The notes under the pieces were generated by a model, which did no database searches, had not been told where the DNA came from, and saw only the letters and a list, made by a program, of their open reading frames with translations. This document shows, one piece after another, positions 18,701 to 27,634 of a DNA stretch of 64,000 nt; the stretch's first letter is position 1; every line of letters begins with the position of its first letter. Both the position numbers and the translations under genes were made by a program. Source of the stretch: Chryseotalea sp. WA131a (GTDB lineage Bacteria; Bacteroidota; Bacteroidia; Cytophagales; Cyclobacteriaceae); contig CP073016.1 of the NCBI GenBank assembly GCA_025370075.1, positions 3,286,001-3,350,000 of the forward strand, read 5' to 3'.

Positions 18701-20450
18701 CACTGAATTCAAAACCTCACTACCAAATGCCCGTTGGGATTTATCAACACAAAAAATTGTGATGACGAAAGCAGCAGATGTGCCACTCGAAAACTCCTAT
18801 TTCTATACCACTCGCAAAGAGTTGGATTCGCTCCATTTCAATGCAGAAAAGGCGGAATACGATATTCAAAAACAAGAATTGAAAGTAAGTGGTATTCCAT
18901 TCATGGTAGTAGCCGATGCAAAAATCACACCTGAAAACAACCAAGTATTGATTTTAGAAAATGCAAAAATTGGTCAACTGAAAAATACCACCATTGTGAT
19001 TGATACACTCAACGGCTATCACTTATTAACCAATGGTGTGGTGGATATCATCTCTAGAAAAGAGTTTTCTGGCTATGCCACCTACAAATACATCAATGCA
19101 GCCAACGACACTTTTGATATCAAGGTGACAGATTTTCACTTGGAGCCAATTGTGCAGGAAGGCAGGAAAAGCCAACACAAAGGTGCCACTGCTCAACAAA
19201 CGGTGGGCAAGGGAGTTGTGGCTGATACCGAAAAAATTCAAGTGGCTCCCCGCATTTTTTACAAAGGCGACATGACCATGTATGCCACACGCCCCGCTCT
19301 TCAATTGAAAGGTTTTGTAAAACTAGATTTGAAGAAAATCAAAAATTATAATACTTGGCTGAGCTACAACCAAAGTGGAGATGAAAAAGATATTTATTTA
19401 GACTTTGACAAAGCCACAACCGAAGAAGGAAGGCGAGCCATGGCCGGATTGCACTTTGCACAAGACAATAGTTTGTACATCACCTTTGTGAACGATAAAA
19501 AAGATGAAGGAGACGATGACTTCTTTTTGCCAAGCGGGTCGCTCTTCTTTGATAAGGAAAGTGGGCAGTTTAAAATTGAAGACCGCAAAAAAGCAGCCGG
19601 AGAGAAACTGGAAGGAAAAGTTTTCGCCTACAATGAAGACAAACAAGAAGTAAACTTTGAAGGCCCTGTTAAATTCTTCCGCGAGAACAAAAGTTTTTCC
19701 CTCTTGTCTTCGGCCATCGGCTCAGGCAATTTGGTGAGCAACGACATCAAAATGAATGCGCTCATACAAGCAGACATGAACATTCCCCCAACGGCCTACC
19801 AAGTAATGGCACTTAACTTAGAAGAAGTAATCAAAAACGAAGGCGCTGCAGAAGGATTGGGTGATCAAACCGAATTGCTTTACAAAATGGCCAATTTGGT
19901 AGGCGAACGAATCACCAAAGATTATGAGACACGCGCACAGCAAGGTTATGTTTCGTTAGCTACCGTACCGGGAATGATTAAACCAATTGTGTTCTCCAAT
20001 GTAAACTTAAAGTGGTCGCAAGACCGTAAAGCATTTTTCAGTGAAGGGCAATTGGGCATTAGCAACATGGCACGCATTGATATCAACGGATCATTTGAAG
20101 GATTTATGGAAATCCGAAAGAACGAAGATGGTGCGCCCGTATTTCATGTATTCTTTAAAGCCTCACCTGAGGCATGGTATTATTTTGGTTTTGAAGACAA
20201 CCGCTTGATGGTGCATTCATCCAATGCTGCTTTCAATGACATTATCACCAAAAAGACCAACGCCAGCAAAGCCAAGATTGGTGAATTGGCGTTCATTCCC
20301 GGCAGCGATGATGAAACCCTTGCTTTTGTGAACCGTTTCCGGTTGACCTACTACGGAATTGAAGCACCTTATGACCTCTCTGGCGGAACTTCTTCAGCAA
20401 AAAAGAAAGACAAGAAAAAAGAAGAGAAGAAGGAGGATGATGGGTTTTAA
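15759..20450 (+). CDS. Very large exported protein of unknown function (1563 residues)
   Basis: The protein starts at a GTG that directly precedes a textbook signal peptide (MKKQLVSILLISMGWAAFAQ), which decides the start. The mature part is beta-rich with many short polar strands, recurring patterns of the type SDSLNVIIKPDSS and NLKDRNMVVHGVEEF, and a segment IDGS-like near the C-terminus (MARIDINGSFEGFMEIRKN). It ends in a lysine/glutamate-rich tail (KKKDKKKEEKKEDDGF). I see no type IX sorting tail, no TonB box and no enzyme motif. The repeated strand pattern is loosely like AsmA or LPS-transport beta-jellyrolls, but that is a guess. It is monocistronic. Confidence 0.8.
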   Translation: MKKQLVSILLISMGWAAFAQKGAPQETYQLSFADSIRVLLNNTKSQEAMAVGDAFGTLWINLGPDQQTTIQRQAKWMKKKGHKLRPHFVNYYGAIVAAINTEKADASKFSGFLSVVDKVIANQNSNLANVFFQQSRDFFEHHAITYQKSFQLRATDDDYSFSFLEKAIATDISQDFVPPAEPDTAMAILPNWRQPIVQPEVLGAAIVFSRVSLVFITPYDSAVLKNTRGIYALQSKLFVGEGGNFDWTAAGLAADSVNYELNKYNFNTTKPSLKAEQGKLLYMGKLPGRVPGQFAFNSINHKTKKASIYPRFRSYENNVNILGLGQNIKYAGGFGLVGSNINSNSVNNDLATLEVMGEADKRFRAQSLSFGFRDSVVLANSARVVIYQGNDSLIHPSMQMRYDFRKQKMTLTKDNSQLRKAPFSSSFFGVDLNPDAIHWDLKSDSLTLAVNGNGNVSPLVIESNDYYQLEDYEQLRGQGFNFHPLAVVVQHAKTFNTQDFTVFDLVTANRKLEQMKMAADLLSQKGMIFYDARTGKIHVKDKSMHMINALKGNADYDNMKIHSLADTVANATINLKDRNMVVHGVEEFNVSDSLNVIIKPDSSVITLLQNRNIKFNGSITAGNFEICGKDFMFNYEGFFVDLNHIDSIRFYITGKDGSRRRVNNTMMVADSAAIASIDLKSNATKTSGKLFINRPDNKSGRDKEPNFPRLSATEGGGVIYFDRQEILDGAYDKSVFFVMPNFSLDSLDDANPNSMNFDGTFVSSGMFPNFKEKIRTIGSGSMGLTHRVPQGGYRLFRSDAKLQGNIKLDNEGIRANGKIEYMAAEVKSNDFVFYVDSVLAKGNEAVIREKQIGSVRFPQMKVSDYQMKWFPKQDRFRMKNLKEPFAFYNNTASLNGIVTVTKTGTYGSGKLTTRGSTVSSREFNFNSNDFGARHARFEVKTGNPDKPALAGNDINLKFDLDRNFVNISPEVKGVAAFEFPFTEFKTSLPNARWDLSTQKIVMTKAADVPLENSYFYTTRKELDSLHFNAEKAEYDIQKQELKVSGIPFMVVADAKITPENNQVLILENAKIGQLKNTTIVIDTLNGYHLLTNGVVDIISRKEFSGYATYKYINAANDTFDIKVTDFHLEPIVQEGRKSQHKGATAQQTVGKGVVADTEKIQVAPRIFYKGDMTMYATRPALQLKGFVKLDLKKIKNYNTWLSYNQSGDEKDIYLDFDKATTEEGRRAMAGLHFAQDNSLYITFVNDKKDEGDDDFFLPSGSLFFDKESGQFKIEDRKKAAGEKLEGKVFAYNEDKQEVNFEGPVKFFRENKSFSLLSSAIGSGNLVSNDIKMNALIQADMNIPPTAYQVMALNLEEVIKNEGAAEGLGDQTELLYKMANLVGERITKDYETRAQQGYVSLATVPGMIKPIVFSNVNLKWSQDRKAFFSEGQLGISNMARIDINGSFEGFMEIRKNEDGAPVFHVFFKASPEAWYYFGFEDNRLMVHSSNAAFNDIITKKTNASKAKIGELAFIPGSDDETLAFVNRFRLTYYGIEAPYDLSGGTSSAKKKDKKKEEKKEDDGF

Positions 20451-20451
20451 G

Positions 20452-20721
20452 TGTATGATGGTAAACACAGCTGGAGAGTTGGCTCAGCATGGATAAAAAA
20501 GTGGGCGTTGGTAGATGAAAAATATGACCTGTATTCAACGTGTCTTAATGCAAGCACTAAAATAAGCACAGAAGGCAGGAGAAATTTCAAAACAATTTTT
20601 ACCGGAAGCCATCGTCACGCTGGTCTTTATAACAATCAATGGATTGCGCGTAGCTGAAAAATGGGGCAGCAACGAAATGGGGTATAAGCAAGTAATGCAG
20701 TTGGTGTTGAGCAAGCTATAG
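20452..20721 (+). pseudogene. TetR-family regulator C-terminal remnant with internal stops
   Basis: In the frame beginning at 20452 the translation reads VNTAGELAQHG, stop, then RVLMQALK, stop, then GEISKQFLPEAIVTLVF and INGLRVAEKWG, ending at a TAG at 20719-20721. The order is typical of a TetR C-terminal ligand domain: NT..EL helix, linker, GE.S...PEA helix, NGLRV helix. Internal stops and a missing HTH domain mean it is not functional. It lies immediately after the 1563-residue gene and is convergent with the PBP4-like gene. Confidence 0.55.
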
Positions 20722-20725
20722 ACTG

Positions 20726-22003
20726 TCAATACTTCTCCCGAATCTCGAGCAGCAATTTTTCCATCTTCTTTCTCACTTCATTAGTGGGCGTTACAAAGTT
20801 ATTATTCATCCAACTGAAGATGAGTGTTTTTCCTTTTTTGGTGATGATAAATCCGCTCAGCGTGTGGTTATTGCTCAGCGTGCCTGTTTTGGCAAAGATG
20901 AAAGGAGGCGTATGCTTGTACCAGTTTTTTATCGTTCCCGATCCTCCACCGACTGCCAACAATCTGAACAATCGCTCACGCGGCACTTCGTTGTAAATCT
21001 TCTCCCATAGACTAACAATGGTTCGAGGAGTAAACAAGTTAAATCGACTAAGGCCTGAGCCATCTACCCACTGCGGTTTGTCGGGCAGTGTATTCATAAA
21101 ATTTTTAGTGGCGTAGCGAATGGCAATTTCCGGTTTGAGGGTATCACTTACCACAGCAGCACATTGCAACAGCAACTGTTCGGCCATAAAATTATCACTG
21201 TCTTGCATCATTACACCGTAAATGCTATCCGCTGGAATACTTTTCAAAATCGTTCCCCGCTTCAACGGGATGAATACATGCTCCACTTGCCGTTTCAATG
21301 TATCCGTCAATAAATCGGCCAGCAAATCTGCACTCACGTGAAAAGGTATCTCTTGGGTTTTGAATTTCCGTTTGCCGGGATAGTAGGTTAACTGATTATC
21401 GTCAATGGCCCGAACTACTTCTTCATCGGAGTGATTTTCGTTTGCTGTAATGAGATGCTCCTCGAAAAAAGACGGCTGGGTCACAACTTTTTCCCCTTGC
21501 TTTTTAAGGGTGATCAGGTTTCCATACAAGGTAAATGAAGAACGTTCAATTGAATAATTGTAATTGTAATCGTCCCACGCCCAACCATTGCCCAGGGCAT
21601 CGGTTTTAAAATTAGAAGAAGAAAAATATAATTTGCCCGGTGCATTTTTTAAAAATTGAAAGGCACGGCCATTATCGTACGCCAATGGGTTTAAAAAGCT
21701 CGGATCACCCAATCCCCAAAAAATCAATGAATCATTTTGTTGAACATAGGTCAGGGCATTGATGGAATCGCCCAGCAATTTGAGACTGGTGTAAAACGTA
21801 AAAATCTTGGTATTAGAAGCAGGCGTAAAATACTTTGCATCGTTATACTGGATGAGCGACTTTTTAGTAGCTGGATCATAAAGTGAAAACCCAATATGAT
21901 CTTGCTGTAGGTTCTGTATTTCACCTAACTGCTTTTTGATAACAAGTGCAGGTGAACAGGCCACGACAATCAAAACCAGAATAAACCACTTCATTTTTTT
22001 CAA
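20726..22003 (-). CDS. PBP4-family D-alanyl-D-alanine carboxypeptidase-like lipoprotein
   Basis: The 425-residue protein is an S13/PBP4-type penicillin-binding protein with all three active-site motifs: Ser63-x-x-Lys66 in PASNTKIF, Ser269-Asp-Asn271 in DSDNF and Lys372-Thr-Gly in FAKTGTLSN. A lipobox with Cys16 (LIVVACSP) predicts a lipid-anchored periplasmic protein. The family cleaves D-Ala-D-Ala tails or cross-links in peptidoglycan. The start overlaps the DinB gene by 4 bases, so the two are translationally coupled. Confidence 0.9.
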   Translation of the reverse strand: MKKMKWFILVLIVVACSPALVIKKQLGEIQNLQQDHIGFSLYDPATKKSLIQYNDAKYFTPASNTKIFTFYTSLKLLGDSINALTYVQQNDSLIFWGLGDPSFLNPLAYDNGRAFQFLKNAPGKLYFSSSNFKTDALGNGWAWDDYNYNYSIERSSFTLYGNLITLKKQGEKVVTQPSFFEEHLITANENHSDEEVVRAIDDNQLTYYPGKRKFKTQEIPFHVSADLLADLLTDTLKRQVEHVFIPLKRGTILKSIPADSIYGVMMQDSDNFMAEQLLLQCAAVVSDTLKPEIAIRYATKNFMNTLPDKPQWVDGSGLSRFNLFTPRTIVSLWEKIYNEVPRERLFRLLAVGGGSGTIKNWYKHTPPFIFAKTGTLSNNHTLSGFIITKKGKTLIFSWMNNNFVTPTNEVRKKMEKLLLEIREKY

Positions 22004-22509
22004 GAAAGATAACGCTCCACCAAAATTTTTCGATGATGGGTTTCGTGCCCAGCAATGATAAAACCTAATCCAATGACGGAGATTTCATTGTTATTGGCCG
22101 CTCCCTTTCGTGCTAGCATTTCGGGGGTAAAGCTTTCAAACAAATCAACGGTGGTCATTCGAACATGGGTCATTTCCAACGCGATTTTAGTAAGGCTTCT
22201 GCCTGCCGCGTTGGCCTGCGGTGCATAATCGTTTTCTTCAAATCCCGCCAAAGGAGTTTTATCATTTCGCGCAAAGCGCAAGGCACGATAGGCAAAAATA
22301 CGCTCCGCATCTATTACGTGGCACAGCAATTCGCGGATGGTCCACTTTCCATCTGCATAGCGATAATCGGCATTGGCTTCTTTAATAGAATGAACGGCTT
22401 CAATCATGCGATGGCCAGAGATACGAAGGGCTTGGAGTAAATCAGGCTCATCAATTTGTTTGATGTAGTTTTTATAAAAGTGTGGGATGCTGTCGAGATT
22501 TAGGAGCAT
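22000..22509 (-). CDS. DinB-family putative metalloenzyme
   Basis: The 169 residues fit the DinB four-helix-bundle fold. Candidate metal-binding histidines are in ELLCHVIDAERIF and in the C-terminal AGHETHHRKIL. Family members are often thiol-dependent transferases (bacillithiol S-transferase-like), but most are uncharacterised. It is the first gene of a two-gene unit with the PBP4-like lipoprotein, overlapping by 4 bases. There is no obvious functional link between them. Confidence 0.88.
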   Translation of the reverse strand: MLLNLDSIPHFYKNYIKQIDEPDLLQALRISGHRMIEAVHSIKEANADYRYADGKWTIRELLCHVIDAERIFAYRALRFARNDKTPLAGFEENDYAPQANAAGRSLTKIALEMTHVRMTTVDLFESFTPEMLARKGAANNNEISVIGLGFIIAGHETHHRKILVERYLS

Positions 22510-22576
22510 GAGGGGAAATTTAGGATTTTAGATGTACGATTTAAGATTTGGGACACAATACTGATTATGGATTATG

Positions 22577-22616
22577 GATACTTGATTCGAAGAATATAAA
22601 TCCAGCATCAAGTATC
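22577..22616. terminator. Inverted repeat after the lipoprotein gene
   Basis: The perfect 10-base arms gatacttgat (22577-22586) and atcaagtatc (22607-22616) lie 14 bases past the stop of the minus-strand lipoprotein gene. The loop is 20 bases and there is no U-tract, so it is a weak terminator candidate. The right arm partly repeats as aagtatcaagtatc. Confidence 0.35.
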
Positions 22617-22629
22617 AAGTATCTATTTC

Positions 22630-23391
22630 TTAAAATTCAGTAAAAACCTTATCGGGCATTTCCATTTCTACTTTTACATTTTTGGGGCCACCATCGTCTG
22701 ACCGATCGGCAGAAAGCAGCACGCCATTGTACGTTTTGTAATTATCCCACGGACGCAAAAAATTGGCCGTGTCTTGCTTCGCATTATTGTAGTAGGCCCA
22801 ATACTTCACCAATTTATCTTGAATGCCCACATACACACGGTATTTATTGTCGGGGGTATCGCCCACTTGGTTAAACCGCAGCTCCAACACATTGAAGCGA
22901 TTGTTAAGGACGGTATCTTGCCCCATGTACTTGAGCGTAACGCCACTGTCTTTGATTTTAAATGGCATTACCAGCCAATACGAATCGTTGATCCAAATGC
23001 TTTTGGCCCGGGCCATTAACTTCTTTAGCGAATCGGGTTCGGTGATTTCCGTTCCTTTCATGCGGGCACGTCCTTCTCCTGAATTGATGTTCACCAAAAA
23101 AATGATGCTGTCTTTGGGAATTTCTATTCGCACACGGCCCGTATGCTTATCCCAAGTCAAATCTCGTCTGCCGAAAAAATTCCATGAAATAAATCTTGCC
23201 TTGTCCCAGCTTTCGCGCCCGCCCATGGCAGCCATGATGCTATCGGCCAACTGAATGCCTCCGGGGTCAGAGTTAACCGTATCAAAGCCAGGCATGGCAG
23301 GATTTAGTTCGGCCAGCGTTTTGGGGCGTTCCGAACAAGAGACGATTGCCCAAGAAATAACAATAAAATAAAACAGTAATTGGCTCTTCAT
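22630..23391 (-). CDS. Exported lipoprotein, DUF6503-like
   Basis: This 253-residue protein has a lipoprotein signal (IVSCSERP, with the Cys at about residue 19). The mature part has a LolA/LolB-like feel, starting with IMAAMGGRESWDKARFISW and continuing with long antiparallel strands (RVRIEIPKDSIIFLVNI, YMGQDTVLNNRFNVLELRF). Similar proteins in Bacteroidota are annotated as DUF6503. It probably sits on the outer or inner membrane and may bind a hydrophobic ligand, which is an inference from the fold only. Confidence 0.7.
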   Translation of the reverse strand: MKSQLLFYFIVISWAIVSCSERPKTLAELNPAMPGFDTVNSDPGGIQLADSIMAAMGGRESWDKARFISWNFFGRRDLTWDKHTGRVRIEIPKDSIIFLVNINSGEGRARMKGTEITEPDSLKKLMARAKSIWINDSYWLVMPFKIKDSGVTLKYMGQDTVLNNRFNVLELRFNQVGDTPDNKYRVYVGIQDKLVKYWAYYNNAKQDTANFLRPWDNYKTYNGVLLSADRSDDGGPKNVKVEMEMPDKVFTEF

Positions 23392-23577
23392 AATGGGTTT
23401 GGGTTTGTGGCGGAGTGAAGGTAAGAAATTTTATGAAGGAAAAATGAGTGAATGGGAAGAGCGGCAATTCATCGCCTTTGTCACAAATTGTAATAAGATG
23501 TTACAAGGTGTGTAGCGTTTCATCGTTTCAGAAACTATGTCGTACCTTTTATCATCCATTACACAAATCTCAAATTC

Positions 23578-26076
23578 ATGTTCACCAACTACCTTCTACT
23601 GGCATTTCGCAATATTGCGCGAAAGCGTGCATATGCCGCGGTAAACATCCTTGGCTTGGCCGTGGGTTTATCGGCTGCATTGTTCATCTCGCTGTATGTA
23701 CGCGATGAGCTCACCTACGATACCATGCATCCTCAAGCCAATGAAACCTATCGGATGGGTTATGTGGTCACGTTTCCCAATGGTGAAAAAGAAGCAGCTC
23801 CTTACGCCCCAGCTGGTTGGGACAATTACATCCAAGCAAACTTTCCAGGCATTGGTGGCATTACCAGCTATACTTCGTGGGGCATGCCCACCAGTGTTCA
23901 ATATGTAAACAAAGACCGGATCATTTTAACCGAAGAATTGATTTGGGCAGAATCGTCCATCACCGATTTGATTTATATGCCTGTGTTAAAGGGCACGTCT
24001 AAAAATCCGCTCAAAGAAATCAACTCAATTGTTTTAACCGAATCAGCCGCTAAAGAATTATTCGGTAACGAAGACCCCATCAATCAACAAGTAACGGTGA
24101 TGCACACATGGGCCACCCAAGGCAAAAAAGTTGAGATGATGGTAACGGCTGTGATCAAAGACATTCCGAGCAACTCGCACGTAAACCCCAAGTACGTGGC
24201 CAACATTTTGGCATTGAAACCCTTTATGCCAGATTTGGAAAACCTGTTGAACACCTCGATGGCAGATGGCAACAATAATTTTTTTACGCAGTCTTACTTT
24301 GTTTGCAAAGACCCCACTAAAATTCCATTGATTATGGAAGACATGCAGAAAAAAGTGGATCAAATGATTGCCAAAAACAAGTGGGACATCAAATTCAAAC
24401 CCGTGGTGAAAAAGATTACCGATGTGCACTTCGACCAAGAAATGGACTGGACCATTGACCACAAAACTGCCGACATCAAATACATGTACGTATTCATGAC
24501 CATTGCACTACTCATTTTAGTGGTGGCGTGTATCAATTACATCAACTTATCTACTGCCAAGTCGGCTGGCCGTGCGCGCGAGATTGGGTTGCGCAAAACG
24601 TTTGGCGGCATCCGTTCGGAATTGTTCTTGCAGTTTATGCTCGAATCATTTGTATTGGTGTTTATCTCTGCGTTGATGGCATTGTTGATAGTGGCGATGC
24701 TCACCGCACCATTCAATCACTTAACGGGCAAAGCTTTTACGTTGGCGCATTTGTTCAACGGGCAAATGTTGTTGATTATGCTTGGCGTGATTGTGTTGGT
24801 CACGTTATTGGCGGGCAGCTATCCGGCTTTGTTTGTTTCAGGTTTTCAACCCGCCACCGTGCTTAAAGGAAAATTTGCTTTCCGCAAAGGCTCCATCTTT
24901 TTCCGTCAGTTTTTAACAGCGTTGCAATTTGTGGTAGCTGTTACCCTGCTGGCGGGCACCGTTATCATCGTTCGGCAAATGGATTTAATGCGTAACTCAA
25001 AATTAAACGAGGCGGGCAAGCAAGTAATCTCTATCCGTTTTGGCGGCTTCAACGAGCCCACACCTGATTACAAATATTTGCTCTTCAAAAACGCGGTTCA
25101 ATCCGACCCTGAAATAGAACACGTAACCCTCGCCAACCATTTGCCACGCTTGGATTTTTTTGGCCCGATCAATATGCAAATGCAATTTCCCGACATCAAC
25201 GAAGAAAAGCACGAGTGGTTTCAATTGAATGGCGATTACGATTTCACCCAAACGTTTCAATTGAAGTTAATTGCAGGCCGCGATTTTGATCCTAAAAACG
25301 TAGCCGACTCTGCTTCCATCTTGTTGAATAAATCGGCTGTGGAGGCGCTTCATCTTACGCCAGCAGAAGTAGTTGGCAAAGCGGTGGTTCGCCCCGATTG
25401 GAGCATGGGCTATTCTCAACCAGACTCTACCAAAAAACCAATCACCGGCACGGTCATCGGGGTGGTGGACGATTTTCCCTATCGCTCCATGCGGAGGAAG
25501 ATTGACCCTTTGGCGATTTGCCCAAAACCTCATCCGGTAGATCGCATCATTCATGTACGCTTGCCTGCTGGCAAAATGCAAAACAAAATTGCTTCGATCG
25601 AAAACGAATGGAAAAAAATATTCCCAGGCCTTGGTTTTGATTACTGGTTTATTGATGAAGAGTTTGGCCGGATGTATGAGAACGAAACCAAGGTAGCTGC
25701 GCTGACTGAGAAGTTTTCGTGGCTGGCTATTCTAATCACGTGTGTTGGATTGTATGGGTTGGCATCGTTTCTATCGCAACAACGCACCAAAGAAATTGGC
25801 ATTCGCAAATCCATGGGGGCGAGCAATTTTCAAATATTGGTTTTACTCTTGCAGGTATTTGCCAAATTGTTATTGATTGCGTGCCTCATTGCGCTGCCGC
25901 TGGCTTATTTTGTCGCCAATAATTGGTTGCAAAGTTTTGTGTACCGAACAGAGCTATCGGTTCTATTATTTGCGGGGGTGGTAGGTTTGATTGCTTTCAT
26001 CACGCTTCTCACCGTTGGGTACGAATCATTGAAAGCTTCGATGACCAATCCGGTGCAGGCGTTGAAGCATGAGTAG
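23578..26076 (+). CDS. MacB/FtsX-type ABC transporter permease
   Basis: The 832 residues carry the duplicated MacB_PCD plus FtsX layout common in Bacteroidota. There is an N-terminal membrane segment (YAAVNILGLAVGLSAALFIS), a first periplasmic domain and three membrane helices with AREIGLRKTFGG. A second periplasmic domain is followed by three helices with TKEIGIRKSMGAS. The ATPase partner is not encoded nearby, which is usual for this type. It may export a peptide or act in envelope stress signalling; the substrate is unknown. It shares its family with the truncated gene at 61710 but lacks that gene's prefix domain. Confidence 0.92.
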   Translation: MFTNYLLLAFRNIARKRAYAAVNILGLAVGLSAALFISLYVRDELTYDTMHPQANETYRMGYVVTFPNGEKEAAPYAPAGWDNYIQANFPGIGGITSYTSWGMPTSVQYVNKDRIILTEELIWAESSITDLIYMPVLKGTSKNPLKEINSIVLTESAAKELFGNEDPINQQVTVMHTWATQGKKVEMMVTAVIKDIPSNSHVNPKYVANILALKPFMPDLENLLNTSMADGNNNFFTQSYFVCKDPTKIPLIMEDMQKKVDQMIAKNKWDIKFKPVVKKITDVHFDQEMDWTIDHKTADIKYMYVFMTIALLILVVACINYINLSTAKSAGRAREIGLRKTFGGIRSELFLQFMLESFVLVFISALMALLIVAMLTAPFNHLTGKAFTLAHLFNGQMLLIMLGVIVLVTLLAGSYPALFVSGFQPATVLKGKFAFRKGSIFFRQFLTALQFVVAVTLLAGTVIIVRQMDLMRNSKLNEAGKQVISIRFGGFNEPTPDYKYLLFKNAVQSDPEIEHVTLANHLPRLDFFGPINMQMQFPDINEEKHEWFQLNGDYDFTQTFQLKLIAGRDFDPKNVADSASILLNKSAVEALHLTPAEVVGKAVVRPDWSMGYSQPDSTKKPITGTVIGVVDDFPYRSMRRKIDPLAICPKPHPVDRIIHVRLPAGKMQNKIASIENEWKKIFPGLGFDYWFIDEEFGRMYENETKVAALTEKFSWLAILITCVGLYGLASFLSQQRTKEIGIRKSMGASNFQILVLLLQVFAKLLLIACLIALPLAYFVANNWLQSFVYRTELSVLLFAGVVGLIAFITLLTVGYESLKASMTNPVQALKHE

Positions 26077-26141
26077 TTTTAGCGAGACAAGTCTACGCCA
26101 TAAGCTGTATACTTCATGCTCCTTTTTGACTGCTAAAGTGA

Positions 26142-26174
26142 TTTGCATGTAGAAATAGAAAAGGCGTAGATTTG
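26142..26174 (+). promoter_or_regulatory. Bacteroidota-type sigma factor promoter
   Basis: TTTG at 26142-26145 and TAGATTTG at 26167-26174 match the -33 TTTG and -7 TAnnTTTG consensus, with a 21-base gap. The expected start of transcription is about 7 bases downstream, leaving a leader of roughly 20 bases before the 26203 gene. Confidence 0.55.
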
Positions 26175-26202
26175 CTGATCGTAATTTTAACGCCTAGCTC
26201 AA

Positions 26203-26943
26203 ATGCGCTTACTGCTATTCTTCTCTTTTATATTAACTGGTTTCGTTGCTCATTCACAAAAAGGGATACGCGAAAGCTGTGAAATAACAACCCCGCCTGT
26301 GATTGATGGCGTTGCCACCGAATGGACAAGCGATTGGAATTTGGATGGAGAAAGTAAAATTTTGTATACCATCTGCAACGATGCCGAAAATCTTTATATC
26401 CGTTTAAAAATTACCGACAATTTAACACAAACCAAAATTGGGTTGTATGGATTGTATGTAAAGCTAGATGCAAACGGAAAGAAAAAAGGAAAAGTAGGGT
26501 TGAAGTACCCTGTTGGCAAAGCAGACAGTGAACTAAAAAAACAAAAGCCGCTTGATTTACCCGATGCAGCAGCGGTTGACGCCTACAAAAGACAATTGTT
26601 AAGTGATGTAGAAGTGGTGGAGCTTGTTGGCCTTGCGAAAGAAAACATTATATCAAGTCGACTTGGATTGATGAACGGCATCGAAGCATTTATTGCAGCA
26701 GATGCAGACGCCAACTACATTTATGAAGCCAAGATACCGTTCAAGGCATTTAAAATTGAAAAAGCGAAAACGCCAATTTTAGGTGTGACCATTGAAACCG
26801 GAAGACAGACAACGGCCAACCAGCCGAATGGATCTACTCCGCCCCCTAGTGGCTTTGGTCAACGAGGCGGTGGCTTTGGCGGAGGTGGATACAGTGTGAT
26901 GGCAGTGCCTGCGTATTTGTGGGTGGGCGTAAAACTTAAGTAA
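26203..26943 (+). CDS. Exported protein with a CBM9-like domain
   Basis: A signal peptide (MRLLLFFSFILTGFVAHSQ) leads a 246-residue protein. The segment PPVIDGVATEWTSDWN followed by NDAENLYIRLKI is the pattern of carbohydrate-binding family 9-like beta-sandwich domains, as found in secreted Bacteroidota proteins. The C-terminal region has a glycine-rich loop (RGGGFGGGGYS). No enzymatic motif is visible. It may bind sugar or another ligand in the periplasm. A promoter match lies just upstream. Confidence 0.7.
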   Translation: MRLLLFFSFILTGFVAHSQKGIRESCEITTPPVIDGVATEWTSDWNLDGESKILYTICNDAENLYIRLKITDNLTQTKIGLYGLYVKLDANGKKKGKVGLKYPVGKADSELKKQKPLDLPDAAAVDAYKRQLLSDVEVVELVGLAKENIISSRLGLMNGIEAFIAADADANYIYEAKIPFKAFKIEKAKTPILGVTIETGRQTTANQPNGSTPPPSGFGQRGGGFGGGGYSVMAVPAYLWVGVKLK

Positions 26944-26995
26944 AGCTGGCCCGTCTATTGGAAGATTCTTCGCTTAGGCTCAGAATTAATATACT

Positions 26996-27562
26996 TTATT
27001 TCCCATATCTCCAGCAATCAATCAGGTGATCATTCACCAACCCACAGGCTTGCATGTGGGCATAGATGACCGTACTTCCAACAAACTTAAACCCGCGTTT
27101 AATCAAGTCTTTGCTTAATGCATCTGATTCGGGAGTCGTGGCTGGTACTTCTTTCATCGTTTTCCGTTTGTTGACAATAGGCTTGCCGCCAACAAACTGC
27201 CAAATGTATTTGTCAAAACTCCAAAACTCTTTCTGTAATTTCAAAAATTGCTTTGCGTTATTAACGGCCGCATAAACTTTCAGTCGGTTGCGCACAATTC
27301 CGGGATCCAACAAAATTTTCTCAAGTTTCTTTTCAGTAAAACGCGCCACCCTGTTGGGATCAAAATCAGCAAACGCTTTTCGGTAGCCTTCGCGTTTTTT
27401 TAAAATAGTAGACCAGCTCAATCCTGCTTGTGCGCCTTCTAAAATTAAGAATTCAAAATGGACTCGATCATCATGCACCGGCACGCCCCATTCCTCATCG
27501 TGGTATTTTTTATATTCTTCAAAACCCAAACACCACGGGCAGCGAGTCTTTTCTTTTTCCAT
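26996..27562 (-). CDS. tag: DNA-3-methyladenine glycosylase I
   Basis: The 188-residue protein matches Tag throughout. Zinc-binding residues are Cys8, His21, His179 and Cys183. The EEWGVPVHDD motif, the LEGAQAGLSW segment and the FVGSTVIYAHMQACG segment form the base-recognition pocket. It removes 3-methyladenine from alkylated DNA. Length is typical. It is convergent with the CBM9-like gene and divergent from the small exported protein downstream. Confidence 0.96.
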   Translation of the reverse strand: MEKEKTRCPWCLGFEEYKKYHDEEWGVPVHDDRVHFEFLILEGAQAGLSWSTILKKREGYRKAFADFDPNRVARFTEKKLEKILLDPGIVRNRLKVYAAVNNAKQFLKLQKEFWSFDKYIWQFVGGKPIVNKRKTMKEVPATTPESDALSKDLIKRGFKFVGSTVIYAHMQACGLVNDHLIDCWRYGK

Positions 27563-27634
27563 TTTCTTCTATTAATCTTATCGAAAGTTCCAAACTTTCT
27601 GGAAGATTACAATTTAATTGCTTACCTTTTGAAG

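Noticed and set aside
27458..27634. Longer version of the small exported protein reaching into tag
   Set aside because: The extended part overlaps tag and lacks sense. The ATG at 27635 starts directly at a signal peptide.
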